Assembly: GCF_009498275.1 (NCBI RefSeq)
Contig: NZ_CP045643.1
Location: forward strand, 6,448,001-6,512,000
Direction of reading: 5' to 3'
DNA from: Streptomyces fagopyri
GTDB lineage: Bacteria; Actinomycetota; Actinomycetes; Streptomycetales; Streptomycetaceae
DNA length: 64,000 bases
Below, in pieces: positions 8,430 to 16,972 of this stretch. Position 1 is the first letter of the stretch; every line of letters starts with the position of its first letter. Below the pieces are notes generated by a model. It was not told the DNA's origin. It saw only the letters and a program-made list of their open reading frames with translations, and ran no database searches. A program made the translations under genes and the position numbers.

Positions 8430-9077
8430 TCACGCCTTCTTGGCCGGAGCCGTCTCGCCCGGGTCGGTCAGGTCGATGAGCCGGCACACCGTCTCGATGT
8501 CGATCTTGACCTGGGCGATGGAGGCGCGGCCGGAGAGCCAGGTGATCAGGGCCGAGTGCCAGGTGTGCTCGATGACGCGGACCGCCGAGAGCTGCGCGGG
8601 GGTCGGGTCGTCCAGGCCCATGGCGTCCAGGATGATCGCCGTGGTCTGCCGGGACACCTGGTCGACCTCGGGGCTGACGCTGCGGTCCGCGAAGGTCAGC
8701 GCGCGGACCATGGCGTCGGCGAGGTGCGGCTCGCGCTGCAGGGCGCGGAAGGCCCGCATCAGCGTCTCGGCGACCCGCTCCGCCGCCGAGTCGCCGGCCG
8801 GCGGCTTCTTGCGCAGGGTGCCGTGCATGTGGTCCAGCTGGTCCTGCATGGTGGCCACCAGCAGATGGACCTTCGAGGGGAAGTAGCGGTAGAGCGTGCC
8901 CAGGGCGACCTGCGACGACTCCGCGACCTCGCGCATCTGCACCGCGTCGAATCCGCCCCGGCCGGCCAGCTGCGCGCTCGCGTGCAGGATCCGCCGACGG
9001 CGTGCTTCCTGGCGCTCGGTGAGCGGGGGAGAGGCGAACTGCGCGGACTTGGCTTCCACCTTGACTTCCGCAGGCAT
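8430..9077 (-). CDS. kstR: TetR-family repressor, KstR type
   Basis: The 215-residue protein has an N-terminal TetR helix-turn-helix, residues about 25-70 (RRRRILHASAQLA, then VQMREVAESSQVALGTLYRY, then FPSK). This core is very close to mycobacterial KstR, the repressor of cholesterol and fatty-acid catabolism genes that senses a CoA thioester. The C-terminal ligand domain follows. The gene is divergent from a glycosyltransferase, and an exact KstR-consensus site at 9236-9249 lies in the shared intergenic region, which suggests autoregulation. Sites with the same consensus stand before the thiolase and the MaoC gene. The KstR identity is a strong recognition call; the ligand in this organism is inferred. 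Confidence 0.82.
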   Translation of the reverse strand: MPAEVKVEAKSAQFASPPLTERQEARRRRILHASAQLAGRGGFDAVQMREVAESSQVALGTLYRYFPSKVHLLVATMQDQLDHMHGTLRKKPPAGDSAAERVAETLMRAFRALQREPHLADAMVRALTFADRSVSPEVDQVSRQTTAIILDAMGLDDPTPAQLSAVRVIEHTWHSALITWLSGRASIAQVKIDIETVCRLIDLTDPGETAPAKKA

Positions 9078-9235
9078 GGGTCCCGTTCCGTGGGTTCAGC
9101 TGGAGGAGCGATCAGACAGCATGGCAGAACACATCCGTGGGCCGGAACGTCTCCGTCGTGGCGCGGATCACCTGATCCACTTCTCACAGGGGCCCTACCT
9201 GCCGGTAGATTCAGTGCTCCTCGAACGATCAAGTC

Positions 9236-9249
9236 TGAAACTTGTTCTA
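9236..9249 (+). promoter_or_regulatory. KstR operator
   Basis: TGAAACTTGTTCTA fits TNNAACNNGTTNTA at every fixed position. It lies between the repressor gene (start 9077) and the glycosyltransferase (start 9304), 54 bp before the latter. Confidence 0.72.
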
Positions 9250-9303
9250 GATTAGCGTCCCGGCGTAATCTCGCGGGAATGTGCAGGGAGAAGGGGGCCG
9301 TAA

Positions 9304-10785
9304 GTGACCGCTGAGGCCATGGAGGCGGGCCCCGGAGCGGGCGCGGCCATCGACGGCGACGGACCGTTGCGCATCGCGCTCCTGACGTACAAGGGGAACC
9401 CGTTCTGCGGCGGTCAGGGCGTGTACGTACGGCACCTCTCGCGCGAACTCGCCCGCCTGGGCCACCGGGTCGAGGTCATCGGCTCCCAGCCCTACCCCGT
9501 GCTGGACGAGGGCCTCCCGGGACTGAGCCTCACCGAACTGCCCAGCCTCGACCTCTACCGCCAGCCGGACCCCTTCCGCACGCCGGCGCGCGAGGAGTTC
9601 CGCGACTGGATCGACGCCCTGGAGGTCGGGACCATGTGGACCGGGGGCTTCCCCGAGCCGCTGACCTTCTCGCTGCGTGCCCGCCGTCATCTCCGGGCCC
9701 GGCAGGGCGCGTTCGACGTCGTGCACGACAACCAGACGCTCGGCTACGGGCTGCTGGGAGACGTGGGCGCACCCCTGGTCACCACGATCCACCACCCCAT
9801 CACCGTCGACCGCCGGCTGGAGCTGGACGCCGCCGAGGGGCGCCGCCGCCGCGCGTCCGTGCGCCGCTGGTACGCCTTCACGCGGATGCAGAAGCGCGTC
9901 GCGCGCCGTCTGCCGTCGGTGCTCACCGTCTCCGGCACCTCGCGCCAGGAGATCGTCGACCACCTGGGCGTGACCCAGGACCGCATCCACGTCGTGCACA
10001 TCGGCGCCGACACCGACCTCTTCTCACCCGACCCCGCCGTACCGCAGGTGCCGGGCCGGATCGTCACCACCTCCAGCGCGGACGTGCCGCTCAAGGGACT
10101 CGTCCACCTCGTCGAGGCGCTCGCCAAGGTCCGCACCGAGCACTCCGGCGCCCACCTGGTCGTCGTCGGCAGGCGCGCCGAGGACGGGCCCGTCGCCCAG
10201 GCCATCGAGCGGTACGGCCTGGAGCACGCCGTCGAGTTCGTCAAGGGCATCTCGGACGCCGAACTCGTCGACCTCGTCCGGTCCGCCGAAGTCGCCTGTG
10301 TGCCCTCCCTGTACGAGGGGTTCTCGCTGCCCGCCGCGGAGGCCATGGCCACGGGTACGCCGCTGGTGGCCACCACCGGCGGAGCGATCCCGGAGGTCGC
10401 GGGCCCCGACGGCGAGACCTGCCTCGCGGTGCCGCCCGGTGACGCCGGCGCGCTGGCCGCGGGCCTCAGCCGGCTGCTGGGCGACCCGGAACTGCGCGTG
10501 AGGCTCGGCTCCGCCGGACGCGCGCGGGTCCTGGAGCGCTTCACCTGGGCCCGCGCGGCCCAGGGCACGGTCGCCCACTACCGCGAGGCCATCGCCCACG
10601 CCGCGGGACCCGCTCCCCGGCGCGCCGCACCGGACCCCGCCTCCCCCCGCGTCGCCCCGGGCCCCGCGCCCTCCGCGACCCCGGCCCCCGGTCTCCCCGT
10701 GACTCCCGGCGCCGCCCCCGCAGGCGTCGCCGAAGAAGCAGCTGAAGTTGTCGTACCCAACCGCGAAAGCAGGGCCACGTGCTGA
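9304..10785 (+). CDS. Glycosyltransferase family 4
   Basis: The 493-residue protein has a GT-B fold. Its N-terminal domain begins LRIALLTYKGNPFCGGQGVYV and its acceptor/donor hinge is TVSGTSRQEIVDHLG (about residue 215). The C-terminal domain has the family 4 signature PSLYEGFSLPAAEAMATGTP followed by TTGGAIPEV, where the E-x7-E residues bind the nucleotide sugar. The last 60 residues are a Pro/Ala-rich tail not needed for the fold. The GTG start at 9304 follows GGGGGCCGTAA. The next gene overlaps by 7 bp, so it is the first gene of a three-gene operon that probably makes or decorates a glycan or glycolipid. Confidence 0.9.
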   Translation: MTAEAMEAGPGAGAAIDGDGPLRIALLTYKGNPFCGGQGVYVRHLSRELARLGHRVEVIGSQPYPVLDEGLPGLSLTELPSLDLYRQPDPFRTPAREEFRDWIDALEVGTMWTGGFPEPLTFSLRARRHLRARQGAFDVVHDNQTLGYGLLGDVGAPLVTTIHHPITVDRRLELDAAEGRRRRASVRRWYAFTRMQKRVARRLPSVLTVSGTSRQEIVDHLGVTQDRIHVVHIGADTDLFSPDPAVPQVPGRIVTTSSADVPLKGLVHLVEALAKVRTEHSGAHLVVVGRRAEDGPVAQAIERYGLEHAVEFVKGISDAELVDLVRSAEVACVPSLYEGFSLPAAEAMATGTPLVATTGGAIPEVAGPDGETCLAVPPGDAGALAAGLSRLLGDPELRVRLGSAGRARVLERFTWARAAQGTVAHYREAIAHAAGPAPRRAAPDPASPRVAPGPAPSATPAPGLPVTPGAAPAGVAEEAAEVVVPNRESRATC

Positions 10786-11525
10786 CCGTCGACTTCTCCC
10801 GGTTCCCGCTCGCCCCGGGCGACCGCGTGCTGGACCTCGGCTGCGGTGCCGGCCGGCACGCGTTCGAGTGCTACCGGCGCGGGGCCCGGGTCGTCGCGCT
10901 GGACCAGAACGGCGAGGAGATCCGCGAGGTCGCCAAGTGGTTCGCGGCGATGAAGGAGGCGGGCGAGGCGCCCGAGGGCGCGACCGCGACCGCCATGGAG
11001 GGCGACGCACTCCGACTGCCGTTCCCCGACGAGTCGTTCGACGTCGTGATCATCTCCGAGGTGATGGAGCACATCCCCGACGACAAGGGCGTCCTCGCCG
11101 AGATGGTCCGGGTGCTCAGGCCCGGCGGCCGGATCGCGATCACCGTCCCGCGCTACGGGCCCGAGAAGGTGTGCTGGACCCTGTCCGACGCCTACCACGA
11201 GGTCGAGGGCGGCCACATCCGCATCTACCGGGCGGACGAACTGCTGGGCAAGATGAAGGAGGCCGGGCTCAAGCCGTACGGCACCCATCACGCCCACGCC
11301 CTGCACAGCCCCTACTGGTGGCTGAAGTGCGCGTTCGGCGTCGACAACGACAAGGCGCTGCCCGTGCGGGCGTACCACAAGCTGCTGGTCTGGGACATCA
11401 TGAAGAAGCCGCTGGCCACCCGGGTCGCGGAGAACGCGCTGAACCCGCTGATCGGCAAGAGCTTCGTGGCCTACGCGACCAAGCCGCACCTGCCCGCCGA
11501 CGCCGCCGCGGTGGACGCTTCGTGA
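10779..11525 (+). CDS. Class I SAM-dependent methyltransferase
   Basis: The 248-residue protein starts LTVDFSRFPLAPGDRVLDLG and carries motif I VLDLGCGAGRHAFE, the acidic motif II VVALDQNGEE, and DVVIISEVMEHIPDDKG, ending with RVLRPGGRIAITVPRYGPE. This is the UbiE/Methyltransf_11 layout. It overlaps the glycosyltransferase and is itself overlapped by the next gene (GTGA), so the three products are made together. The methyl acceptor is probably the product of the glycosyltransferase, which is inference. Confidence 0.9.
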   Translation: MLTVDFSRFPLAPGDRVLDLGCGAGRHAFECYRRGARVVALDQNGEEIREVAKWFAAMKEAGEAPEGATATAMEGDALRLPFPDESFDVVIISEVMEHIPDDKGVLAEMVRVLRPGGRIAITVPRYGPEKVCWTLSDAYHEVEGGHIRIYRADELLGKMKEAGLKPYGTHHAHALHSPYWWLKCAFGVDNDKALPVRAYHKLLVWDIMKKPLATRVAENALNPLIGKSFVAYATKPHLPADAAAVDAS

Positions 11526-12589
11526 CCACACCCCGCACGGAGCACCTCGTCCTGCCCGGGGTGCTCACCGCCGAGGAGGCCGCCGTCACGGTGCGCGCGA
11601 TCCTCGGGGCGCAGCGTCCTGACGGCGCCATACCGTGGTTCCGCGGTCATCACCTCGACCCGTGGGACCACACCGAGGCGGCCATGGCGCTGGACGCGGC
11701 GGGCGAGCACGAGGCGGCCGAGCGGGCCTACGCGTGGCTGGCCCGGCACCAGAACCCGGACGGGTCCTGGTACGCGGCCTACGCCGACGGGGACTTCGAG
11801 GACGTCACCGACCGCGGCCGGGAGACGAACTTCTGCGCGTACATCGCGGTCGGCGTCTGGCACCACTACCTGGCCACCGGCGACGACACCTTCCTGGACC
11901 GGATGTGGCCCTCGGTCTACGCGGCCGTGGAGTTCGTGCTGCGGCTCCAGCAGCCCGGCGGGCAGATCGGCTGGAAGCGCGGGGACGACGGGACGGCGAC
12001 CGACGAGGCACTGCTGACCGGGAGTTCGTCGATCCACCACGCGCTGCGCTGCGCGCTCGCGATCGCCGACCAGCGCGAGGAGCCGCAGCCCGACTGGGAG
12101 TTGGCACTCGGTCTGCTGCGGCACGCCATCCGCAGGCACCCCGAGCGGTTCCTCGACAAGGACCGCTACTCGATGGACTGGTACTACCCGGTGCTCGGCG
12201 GCGCGTTGACGGGCGTCGAGGCCAAGTCCCGGATAGCGGAGGGCTGGGAGCGCTTCGTCGTACCCGGGCTCGGCGTGCGCTGTGTCGTGCCCAACCCGTG
12301 GGTGACCGGCGGTGAGTCGGCCGAACTCGCCCTGGCGCTCTGGGCCGTGGGCGAGTCCGACCGTGCTCTGGAGATTCTTCAGTCCATCCAGCATCTGCGC
12401 GACCCGAAGACCGGCCTGTACTGGACGGGTTACGTCTTCGACGCCCGGGCGATCTGGCCCGAGGAGCTGACCACCTGGACGGCGGGTTCGCTGCTCCTCG
12501 CCGTCGCCGCGCTGGGCGGCGACGAGCCGACCTGCGCGGTCTTCGGCGGTGAGCGTCTGCCGCGGGGGCTCGACGCGGAGTGCTGCTGA
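11522..12589 (+). CDS. Alpha/alpha-barrel (prenyltransferase/glycosidase-like) protein of the GT4 operon
   Basis: The GTG start at 11522 overlaps the methyltransferase stop. The 355-residue protein is an alpha6/alpha6 toroid with repeats such as GAIPWFRGHHLDPWDHTEAA, NPDGSWYAAYADG and QPGGQIGWKRGDDG. It is often annotated as a prenyltransferase/squalene cyclase, but the acidic residues D and E on the barrel face and the company of a glycosyltransferase also fit a glycoside hydrolase. It has no DxDD cyclase motif and no signal peptide. The three-gene order is one I remember from many actinobacteria, with no function assigned. Confidence 0.78.
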   Translation: MTTPRTEHLVLPGVLTAEEAAVTVRAILGAQRPDGAIPWFRGHHLDPWDHTEAAMALDAAGEHEAAERAYAWLARHQNPDGSWYAAYADGDFEDVTDRGRETNFCAYIAVGVWHHYLATGDDTFLDRMWPSVYAAVEFVLRLQQPGGQIGWKRGDDGTATDEALLTGSSSIHHALRCALAIADQREEPQPDWELALGLLRHAIRRHPERFLDKDRYSMDWYYPVLGGALTGVEAKSRIAEGWERFVVPGLGVRCVVPNPWVTGGESAELALALWAVGESDRALEILQSIQHLRDPKTGLYWTGYVFDARAIWPEELTTWTAGSLLLAVAALGGDEPTCAVFGGERLPRGLDAECC

Positions 12590-12782
12590 GGGCTGTTCGG
12601 TGATCCCCGGCGGGCGCACGACGACAGCTACGGCGCCTCGCCGCGTCGTCGGGGTCGCCCGCGTACACCCGGTACGAGGACGACCCTCCGCCTCGCGACG
12701 CACCGCGTCCGACGCCGCGCGCTCATCCACCGGGGATCAGGGGACAGCCCTCGGGCCCGGCGAGCCGCGGTGGCGGACGGGC

Positions 12783-13076
12783 TCAGTGGCGGTGCATGCG
12801 GTTGGCGATCGCGTGGCCGATGAAGAGGTAGACGACGGCCGCGAGACCGTAGCCCGCCACGACGCGCGCCCACGCTTCGTCGAAGGTGAACAGGTCACGG
12901 GACCAGCCCGCGAGCCAGCTCGCCAGGTTGTGGACGAACTGGACCAGGTCGTTGGCCCGGTTCGCGTCCAGCAGGTACATGAGGATCCACAGGCCCAGGA
13001 TGAGGGCCATCACGTCGGCGACGATCGCGATGACCGTGCCCGCCTGGTTGGAGCCGTTGCGATATCGAGGGGACAT
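12783..13076 (-). CDS. Small membrane protein, unknown function
   Basis: The 97-residue protein starts MSPRYRNGSNQAG and has two predicted membrane helices, VIAIVADVMALILGLWILMY (residues about 15-35) and VAGYGLAAVVYLFIGHAI (about 73-90). A loop with FVHNLASWLAGWSRDLF lies between them. A His/Arg-rich tail ends the protein. It is a short, conserved-looking Streptomyces protein that I cannot assign. It stands alone, 193 bp after the operon above. Confidence 0.7.
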   Translation of the reverse strand: MSPRYRNGSNQAGTVIAIVADVMALILGLWILMYLLDANRANDLVQFVHNLASWLAGWSRDLFTFDEAWARVVAGYGLAAVVYLFIGHAIANRMHRH

Positions 13077-13220
13077 GCCGTCCGGGTTGCCGCGTATCCA
13101 GGGTTGAAACCCGTACGGGTTTCGCCCAAGTGGCGTAACGCGTCGTGACGGGTGAGGCTGCTGTAAGAGACGTGTTCTCCGGCATCCGAGGAGAACCGTT
13201 CCCCCACCCCGGAGGACCCC

Positions 13221-13793
13221 GTGCCTGTATCGATACGGCGCCTCATCGTGGCGCTCACTCTTTCCTGTGCTCTGGTCGCCGGTGCCACCGCCTGCTCCAG
13301 CAGCGGCAGCAGTGCCACCAAGGACACCGCGGCCGTCGCGGCGGCGGTGGCCGCGACCCCGTCCCCGAGCACCACCGTCGAGAAGCAGAGGCTCTCGAAG
13401 ACCCGCTTCGTCGCCAACGCGAGCCTCGCGGCCGGAGCCACCTACCAGTGGATCGTGAAGCCGTGGAAGGCCGGAAAGTTCAAGAAGGGCGTGAAGGGAC
13501 GCAGGCTCGCCCTCATCAAGGCGGGTGTCGCCGGTGCCTTCGCGTACAACAGGCTCAAGGCCGCGAGCAGGAACGCCAAGGGCGACCCGACCCTGTCCAA
13601 GGCGATCGGCCCGCTGACCGCGGGCATCGACGCCCTCAAGAGCCTTCCCGCCAAGCTCCGCAAGGGCAAGTCGACCGACGACACGGTGGGTTCGTTCGAC
13701 GACATCATCAACCAGGTGAAGGACGCCGGTAAGAGCGCGGGCGCCAAGGTCACCGACAAGGTGCCGTCGACCTCCCAGCTGACCGGCGGGTGA
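13221..13793 (+). CDS. Lipoprotein-like secreted protein, unknown function
   Basis: From GTG 13221, behind GGAGGACCCC, the 190-residue protein begins with a lipoprotein signal peptide (VSIRRLIVALTLSCALVAGA) with a lipobox-like AGATAC, so the mature protein would be lipid-linked at a cysteine near residue 25 and lie on the outer face of the membrane. A Ser/Ala/Thr-rich linker follows. The rest is basic and helical, with WIVKPWKAGKFKKGVKGRR, and resembles a small DNA- or polyanion-binding or adhesin-type domain without a name I recognise. It is convergent with the F420-type oxidoreductase. Confidence 0.75.
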   Translation: MPVSIRRLIVALTLSCALVAGATACSSSGSSATKDTAAVAAAVAATPSPSTTVEKQRLSKTRFVANASLAAGATYQWIVKPWKAGKFKKGVKGRRLALIKAGVAGAFAYNRLKAASRNAKGDPTLSKAIGPLTAGIDALKSLPAKLRKGKSTDDTVGSFDDIINQVKDAGKSAGAKVTDKVPSTSQLTGG

Positions 13794-13814
13794 GTTCCTT
13801 CCGCCCTGCCGCGG

Positions 13815-14843
13815 CTACTGGTTGAGGTCCGCCAGTACGCGGAGCGAGTGAGGGTCCGGTGACAGTGCCAGCAGGTCTGTCACCGGTCCCTTGCGCCACA
13901 GGTCGAGCCGTTCGGCGATGCGCTCACGCGGTCCGACCAGTGAGATCTCGTCGGCGAAGGCGTCCGGCACGGCGAGCACCGCCTCCTGACGGCGCCCGGC
14001 GAGGAACAACTCCTGGATGAGCCGCGCCTCGTCCTCGTAGCCCATGCGGGCCATCAGATCGGCGTGGAAGTTGCGCGCCGAGTGCCCCATGCCGCCGATG
14101 TAGAAGCCGAGCATCGCCTTGACGGGCAGCAGCCCCTCGGCGACGTCGTCACAGACACGGACATGGGCCATGGGCGCGACGAGGAACGGGGCCGCGCCCG
14201 CGCGGGCGTCACCCAGCTCGGCCAGGGCGGCCTCGTACGCCTGCGGGCGGGTGGGCGACCAGTACAGGGGCAGCCAGCCGTCCGCGATCCGCGTCGTCTG
14301 CGCGATGTTCTTCGGCCCCTCCGCGCCGAGCAGGACGGGCAGGTCGGCACGGAGGGGATGGGTGATCGGCCGCAGCGCCTTGCCGAGCCCCGTGCCGTCG
14401 GCGCCCCGGTAGGGAAGGGTGTGGAAACGCCCGTCGAGCCGCACCGGTCCCTCGCGTCCGAGTACCTGGCGTACGACGTCCACGTACTCCCGGGTCGCGG
14501 TCAGCGGGGACTTCGGGAAGGGGCGCCCGTACCAGCCCTCCACCACCTGCGGCCCCGAGAGACCGAGGCCGAGCATCATCCGTCCGCCCGAGAGGTGGTC
14601 CAGGGTGAGCGCGTGCATCGCGGTCGTGGTGGGGGAGCGGGCGGCCATCTGCGCGACGGCCGTGCCGAGGCGGATCCGGGTGGTCTGCGCGGCGATCCAG
14701 GTCAACGGGGTGAAGGCGTCCGAACCCCAGGACTCGGCGGTCCACACGGAGTGGTACCCGAGCCGCTCCGCCTCCCGCGCCAGCGGAAGATGGTCCGCGG
14801 AGGGGCCGCGCCCCCAGTAACCGAGTGCGAGGCCGAGCCGCAT
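13815..14843 (-). CDS. LLM-class (luciferase-like) F420-dependent oxidoreductase
   Basis: The ATG at 14843 follows GGAGGGGAC. The longer frame upstream is an artefact. The 342-residue protein begins MRLGLALGYWGRGPSADHLP and has the TIM-barrel landmarks of the luciferase-like family: LGYHSVWTAESWGSDAFTPL, IRLGTAVAQMAARSPTTTAM, DHLSGGRMMLGLGLSGPQV. Members in Streptomyces reduce or oxidise substrates with coenzyme F420. The GlySerGly-free phosphate loop LGLSGPQVVEGWYG fits F420 rather than FMN, but this is not decisive. The substrate is unknown. Confidence 0.9.
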   Translation of the reverse strand: MRLGLALGYWGRGPSADHLPLAREAERLGYHSVWTAESWGSDAFTPLTWIAAQTTRIRLGTAVAQMAARSPTTTAMHALTLDHLSGGRMMLGLGLSGPQVVEGWYGRPFPKSPLTATREYVDVVRQVLGREGPVRLDGRFHTLPYRGADGTGLGKALRPITHPLRADLPVLLGAEGPKNIAQTTRIADGWLPLYWSPTRPQAYEAALAELGDARAGAAPFLVAPMAHVRVCDDVAEGLLPVKAMLGFYIGGMGHSARNFHADLMARMGYEDEARLIQELFLAGRRQEAVLAVPDAFADEISLVGPRERIAERLDLWRKGPVTDLLALSPDPHSLRVLADLNQ

Positions 14844-14910
14844 GTCCCCTCCAGGCGCCACGTTCTGACGCATCGTCAGCTCTGTGCAACCGTCAGGCGA
14901 CTGTACGGCA

Positions 14911-14942
14911 ACGGCCCCCCGCCCGAAAGGGCGAGGGGCCGT
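14911..14942 (-). terminator. Rho-independent type hairpin
   Basis: ACGGCCCC-c-CGCCC-GAAA-GGGCG-a-GGGGCCGT forms a near-perfect stem with a GAAA tetraloop, 18 nt after the stop of the gene that ends at 14960. No T-run follows, as is common in Streptomyces. Confidence 0.75.
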
Positions 14943-14959
14943 GGGGAAACGGTCGCGCG

Positions 14960-15793
14960 TCAGCCGCGCTGGATCCCCGAGCTGTCCTGCAGCACACCGC
15001 GACGGCCGTCCTGCGTCTGCGCCACCAGGTGCTGGCCGCGCTGCTCCACGGCCAGGTACCAGGTGCCCGGCGCGAGCTCGGCGATCGGCGTCGGCGAACC
15101 GTCCTCCGAGAACAGCGGACGCGGCACCGGCACGGCGAACCAGAACGGCGAGAAGTCCCCGGCGGGCAGCTGCGGCTGCGGGGCCGGCGCCTGCTGCGGC
15201 TGACCGGGCTGGCCACCGAACGCCTGTCCCTGCTGCGGCTGGCCGCCGTAGGAGGGCTGACCGGGCTGCTGGGCACCCGGGTACCCGTAGCCACCCTGCG
15301 GCTGACCACCGTAGGGCTGCGGGGCGGCCGGCTGCGGGGCGGGCACGAGGGCGACCTGGAGCGCGGGGACGAGAGGGGTGGCGATCGCGGCCCCCGCCAT
15401 CAGCAGCGTCGCGATGAGGGAGAGGATGAGACCGGCACCGGGGCTCACACCGCCGCCCCCGCCGCCCGCCGGGTCGAAGAGGTTCCCGAGCGCGCTCCAC
15501 GCCGCGAAGACGGTGAGCGCGACACCGAACGGGCCGAGGTCGAGTCCGGCGACCTTCGGCACCCGCGGCAGGGCGCGTGAGGCGACGACCAGCCCGGCTC
15601 CGAAGAGGCCGGCCAGGATCACGCTGAACACGAAGGGGCCGCTCGACCAGATGCCGGGGCTGGCGTAGCTGTACTTCGTCCCGTTGACGCTGACGGCGTC
15701 GATCGAAAAGAGGGCGAGGAACGACGCGATGAACAGCAGTACCGCTGCTCCGATCACCACGCCGTCGCCTCGAGTGAGGGAGCGGATATTCAC
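14960..15793 (-). CDS. Membrane protein with Gln/Pro/Gly-rich cytoplasmic or external tail (DUF5336-like)
   Basis: GTG 15793 follows GAAGGA at the right distance and begins MNIRSLTRGDGVVIGAAVLL. The 277-residue product has about four membrane helices in the first 150 residues. It then has a low-complexity PQ/GY-rich stretch (GGQPQGGYGYPGAQQPGQPS), and ends in a compact domain rich in aromatic residues (FSPFWFAVPVPRPLFSEDGS, ALAPGTWYLAVEQRGQHLVA). The layout resembles the DUF5336 family. The tail could self-associate. The function is unknown. A terminator hairpin follows the gene. Confidence 0.75.
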   Translation of the reverse strand: MNIRSLTRGDGVVIGAAVLLFIASFLALFSIDAVSVNGTKYSYASPGIWSSGPFVFSVILAGLFGAGLVVASRALPRVPKVAGLDLGPFGVALTVFAAWSALGNLFDPAGGGGGGVSPGAGLILSLIATLLMAGAAIATPLVPALQVALVPAPQPAAPQPYGGQPQGGYGYPGAQQPGQPSYGGQPQQGQAFGGQPGQPQQAPAPQPQLPAGDFSPFWFAVPVPRPLFSEDGSPTPIAELAPGTWYLAVEQRGQHLVAQTQDGRRGVLQDSSGIQRG

Positions 15794-15951
15794 TTCAGGT
15801 CCTTCGTCGGTCGTCTCGTCGTCGGTGGAGGCGTCGCTGACACCATGTCGCCGTAAGGCCCTGGTGTGAAGCGCGTGGACGGCCCCACATCGTACGGGCG
15901 ACACTATCGCCCGTACGATCGAGGCGTCCGGAGGGTGTGACCCGCCGGTCA

Positions 15952-16950
15952 CTACCCGCGCAGGAACCCCACGATTCCCTCAGAGATTCCACGCGCCGCC
16001 TTCTCCCGCCACGCGCCGCTGGTCAGCAACGCCGCGTCCTTGCTATCGCGCATGTTGCCGCACTCGATGAACACCTTGGGAACCGTTGACAGATTGAGAC
16101 CGCCGAGATCACTGCGGACGTCGAGTCCGGTGCCGCCGCCGATGTAGTTGGAGGGCGCGCTTCCGGTGGCGTGGACGAAGTTGCCCGCGATGCGCTCGCC
16201 CAGGTCCCGCGACCGGGCGGTGATGGGCCGGGTGTCGGCGGCGCCCGAGTGGACGGACGCGGGGAGGATGACGTGGAAGCCGCGGTTGCCGGCCGCGGAG
16301 CCGTCCGCGTGGATGGAGACGACCGCGTCGGCGTGCGCGTCGTTGCCGATCCGGGCCCGCTCGTCGACGCACGGACCCCAGGGGCGGTCGCCGTCCTGAG
16401 TGAACTTCACCGTGGCGCCCTCCTGTTGGAGGAGCGTACGCAGCCGGCGGGCGACGTCGAGGGTGAACCGGGCTTCGGTGTAACCCGCGTTGGTCGACGT
16501 ACCGGTGGTGTCGCACTCCTTGGAGTTCGTGCCGATGTTCACCTTGCGGTTGATGTCGGCCGCGTGCTGGAAGTTGCCCGGGTTGTGTCCCGGGTCGACG
16601 ACCACGACCTTGCCCTTGAGCGGGCCGGAGGCGGCGCCGCCGCCCGCGCTGGAGGGACCGGAACGGCCGGCGGACCCGGAGGGGGACGGGCTTCGGCGGT
16701 TCTCGCCGCCCGTCGCGGACGCCGACGGTGTCCGGGACGCGGAGGACGCGGCGGGCCCGGAGGAGGGGGACGTCGGTGAGATGGACGAGGACGCGGCGGT
16801 CCCGGTGGGACCGCCCGGGTCCCCCACCGCCTGCCACACCAGCCATCCCGCCAGCGCGCCCGTCACCAGCGCGGCGAGCGTCACGGTCATCGGCCCGCGC
16901 CGGGGGCGGCGCGGCTGGGGAGGTTCGAAGTCAGGGCCTACGTACGACAC
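15952..16950 (-). CDS. N-acetylmuramoyl-L-alanine amidase (Amidase_3)
   Basis: The 332-residue protein has an N-terminal cytoplasmic Pro/Arg-rich stretch, a membrane helix (TVTLAALVTGALAGWLVWQA), a Ser/Pro-rich linker and then a zinc amidase domain. The domain shows KVVVVDPGHNPGN (first zinc His), ARFTLDVARRL (metal-binding Glu in TEARF), VSIHADGSA (zinc His) and KVFIECGNMRDSKD (catalytic Glu). It cuts the amide between muramic acid and L-alanine in peptidoglycan, outside the cell, anchored by its N-terminal helix. It faces away from the DUF5336-like gene but shares its strand; each probably has its own promoter. Confidence 0.93.
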   Translation of the reverse strand: MSYVGPDFEPPQPRRPRRGPMTVTLAALVTGALAGWLVWQAVGDPGGPTGTAASSSISPTSPSSGPAASSASRTPSASATGGENRRSPSPSGSAGRSGPSSAGGGAASGPLKGKVVVVDPGHNPGNFQHAADINRKVNIGTNSKECDTTGTSTNAGYTEARFTLDVARRLRTLLQQEGATVKFTQDGDRPWGPCVDERARIGNDAHADAVVSIHADGSAAGNRGFHVILPASVHSGAADTRPITARSRDLGERIAGNFVHATGSAPSNYIGGGTGLDVRSDLGGLNLSTVPKVFIECGNMRDSKDAALLTSGAWREKAARGISEGIVGFLRG

Positions 16951-16972
16951 GTCAGCGACTCTAACCGTGACC

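Noticed and set aside
11522..12589. A terpene (squalene-hopene type) cyclase
   Set aside because: No DxDD motif and about half the usual length; the barrel fold alone does not prove cyclisation.
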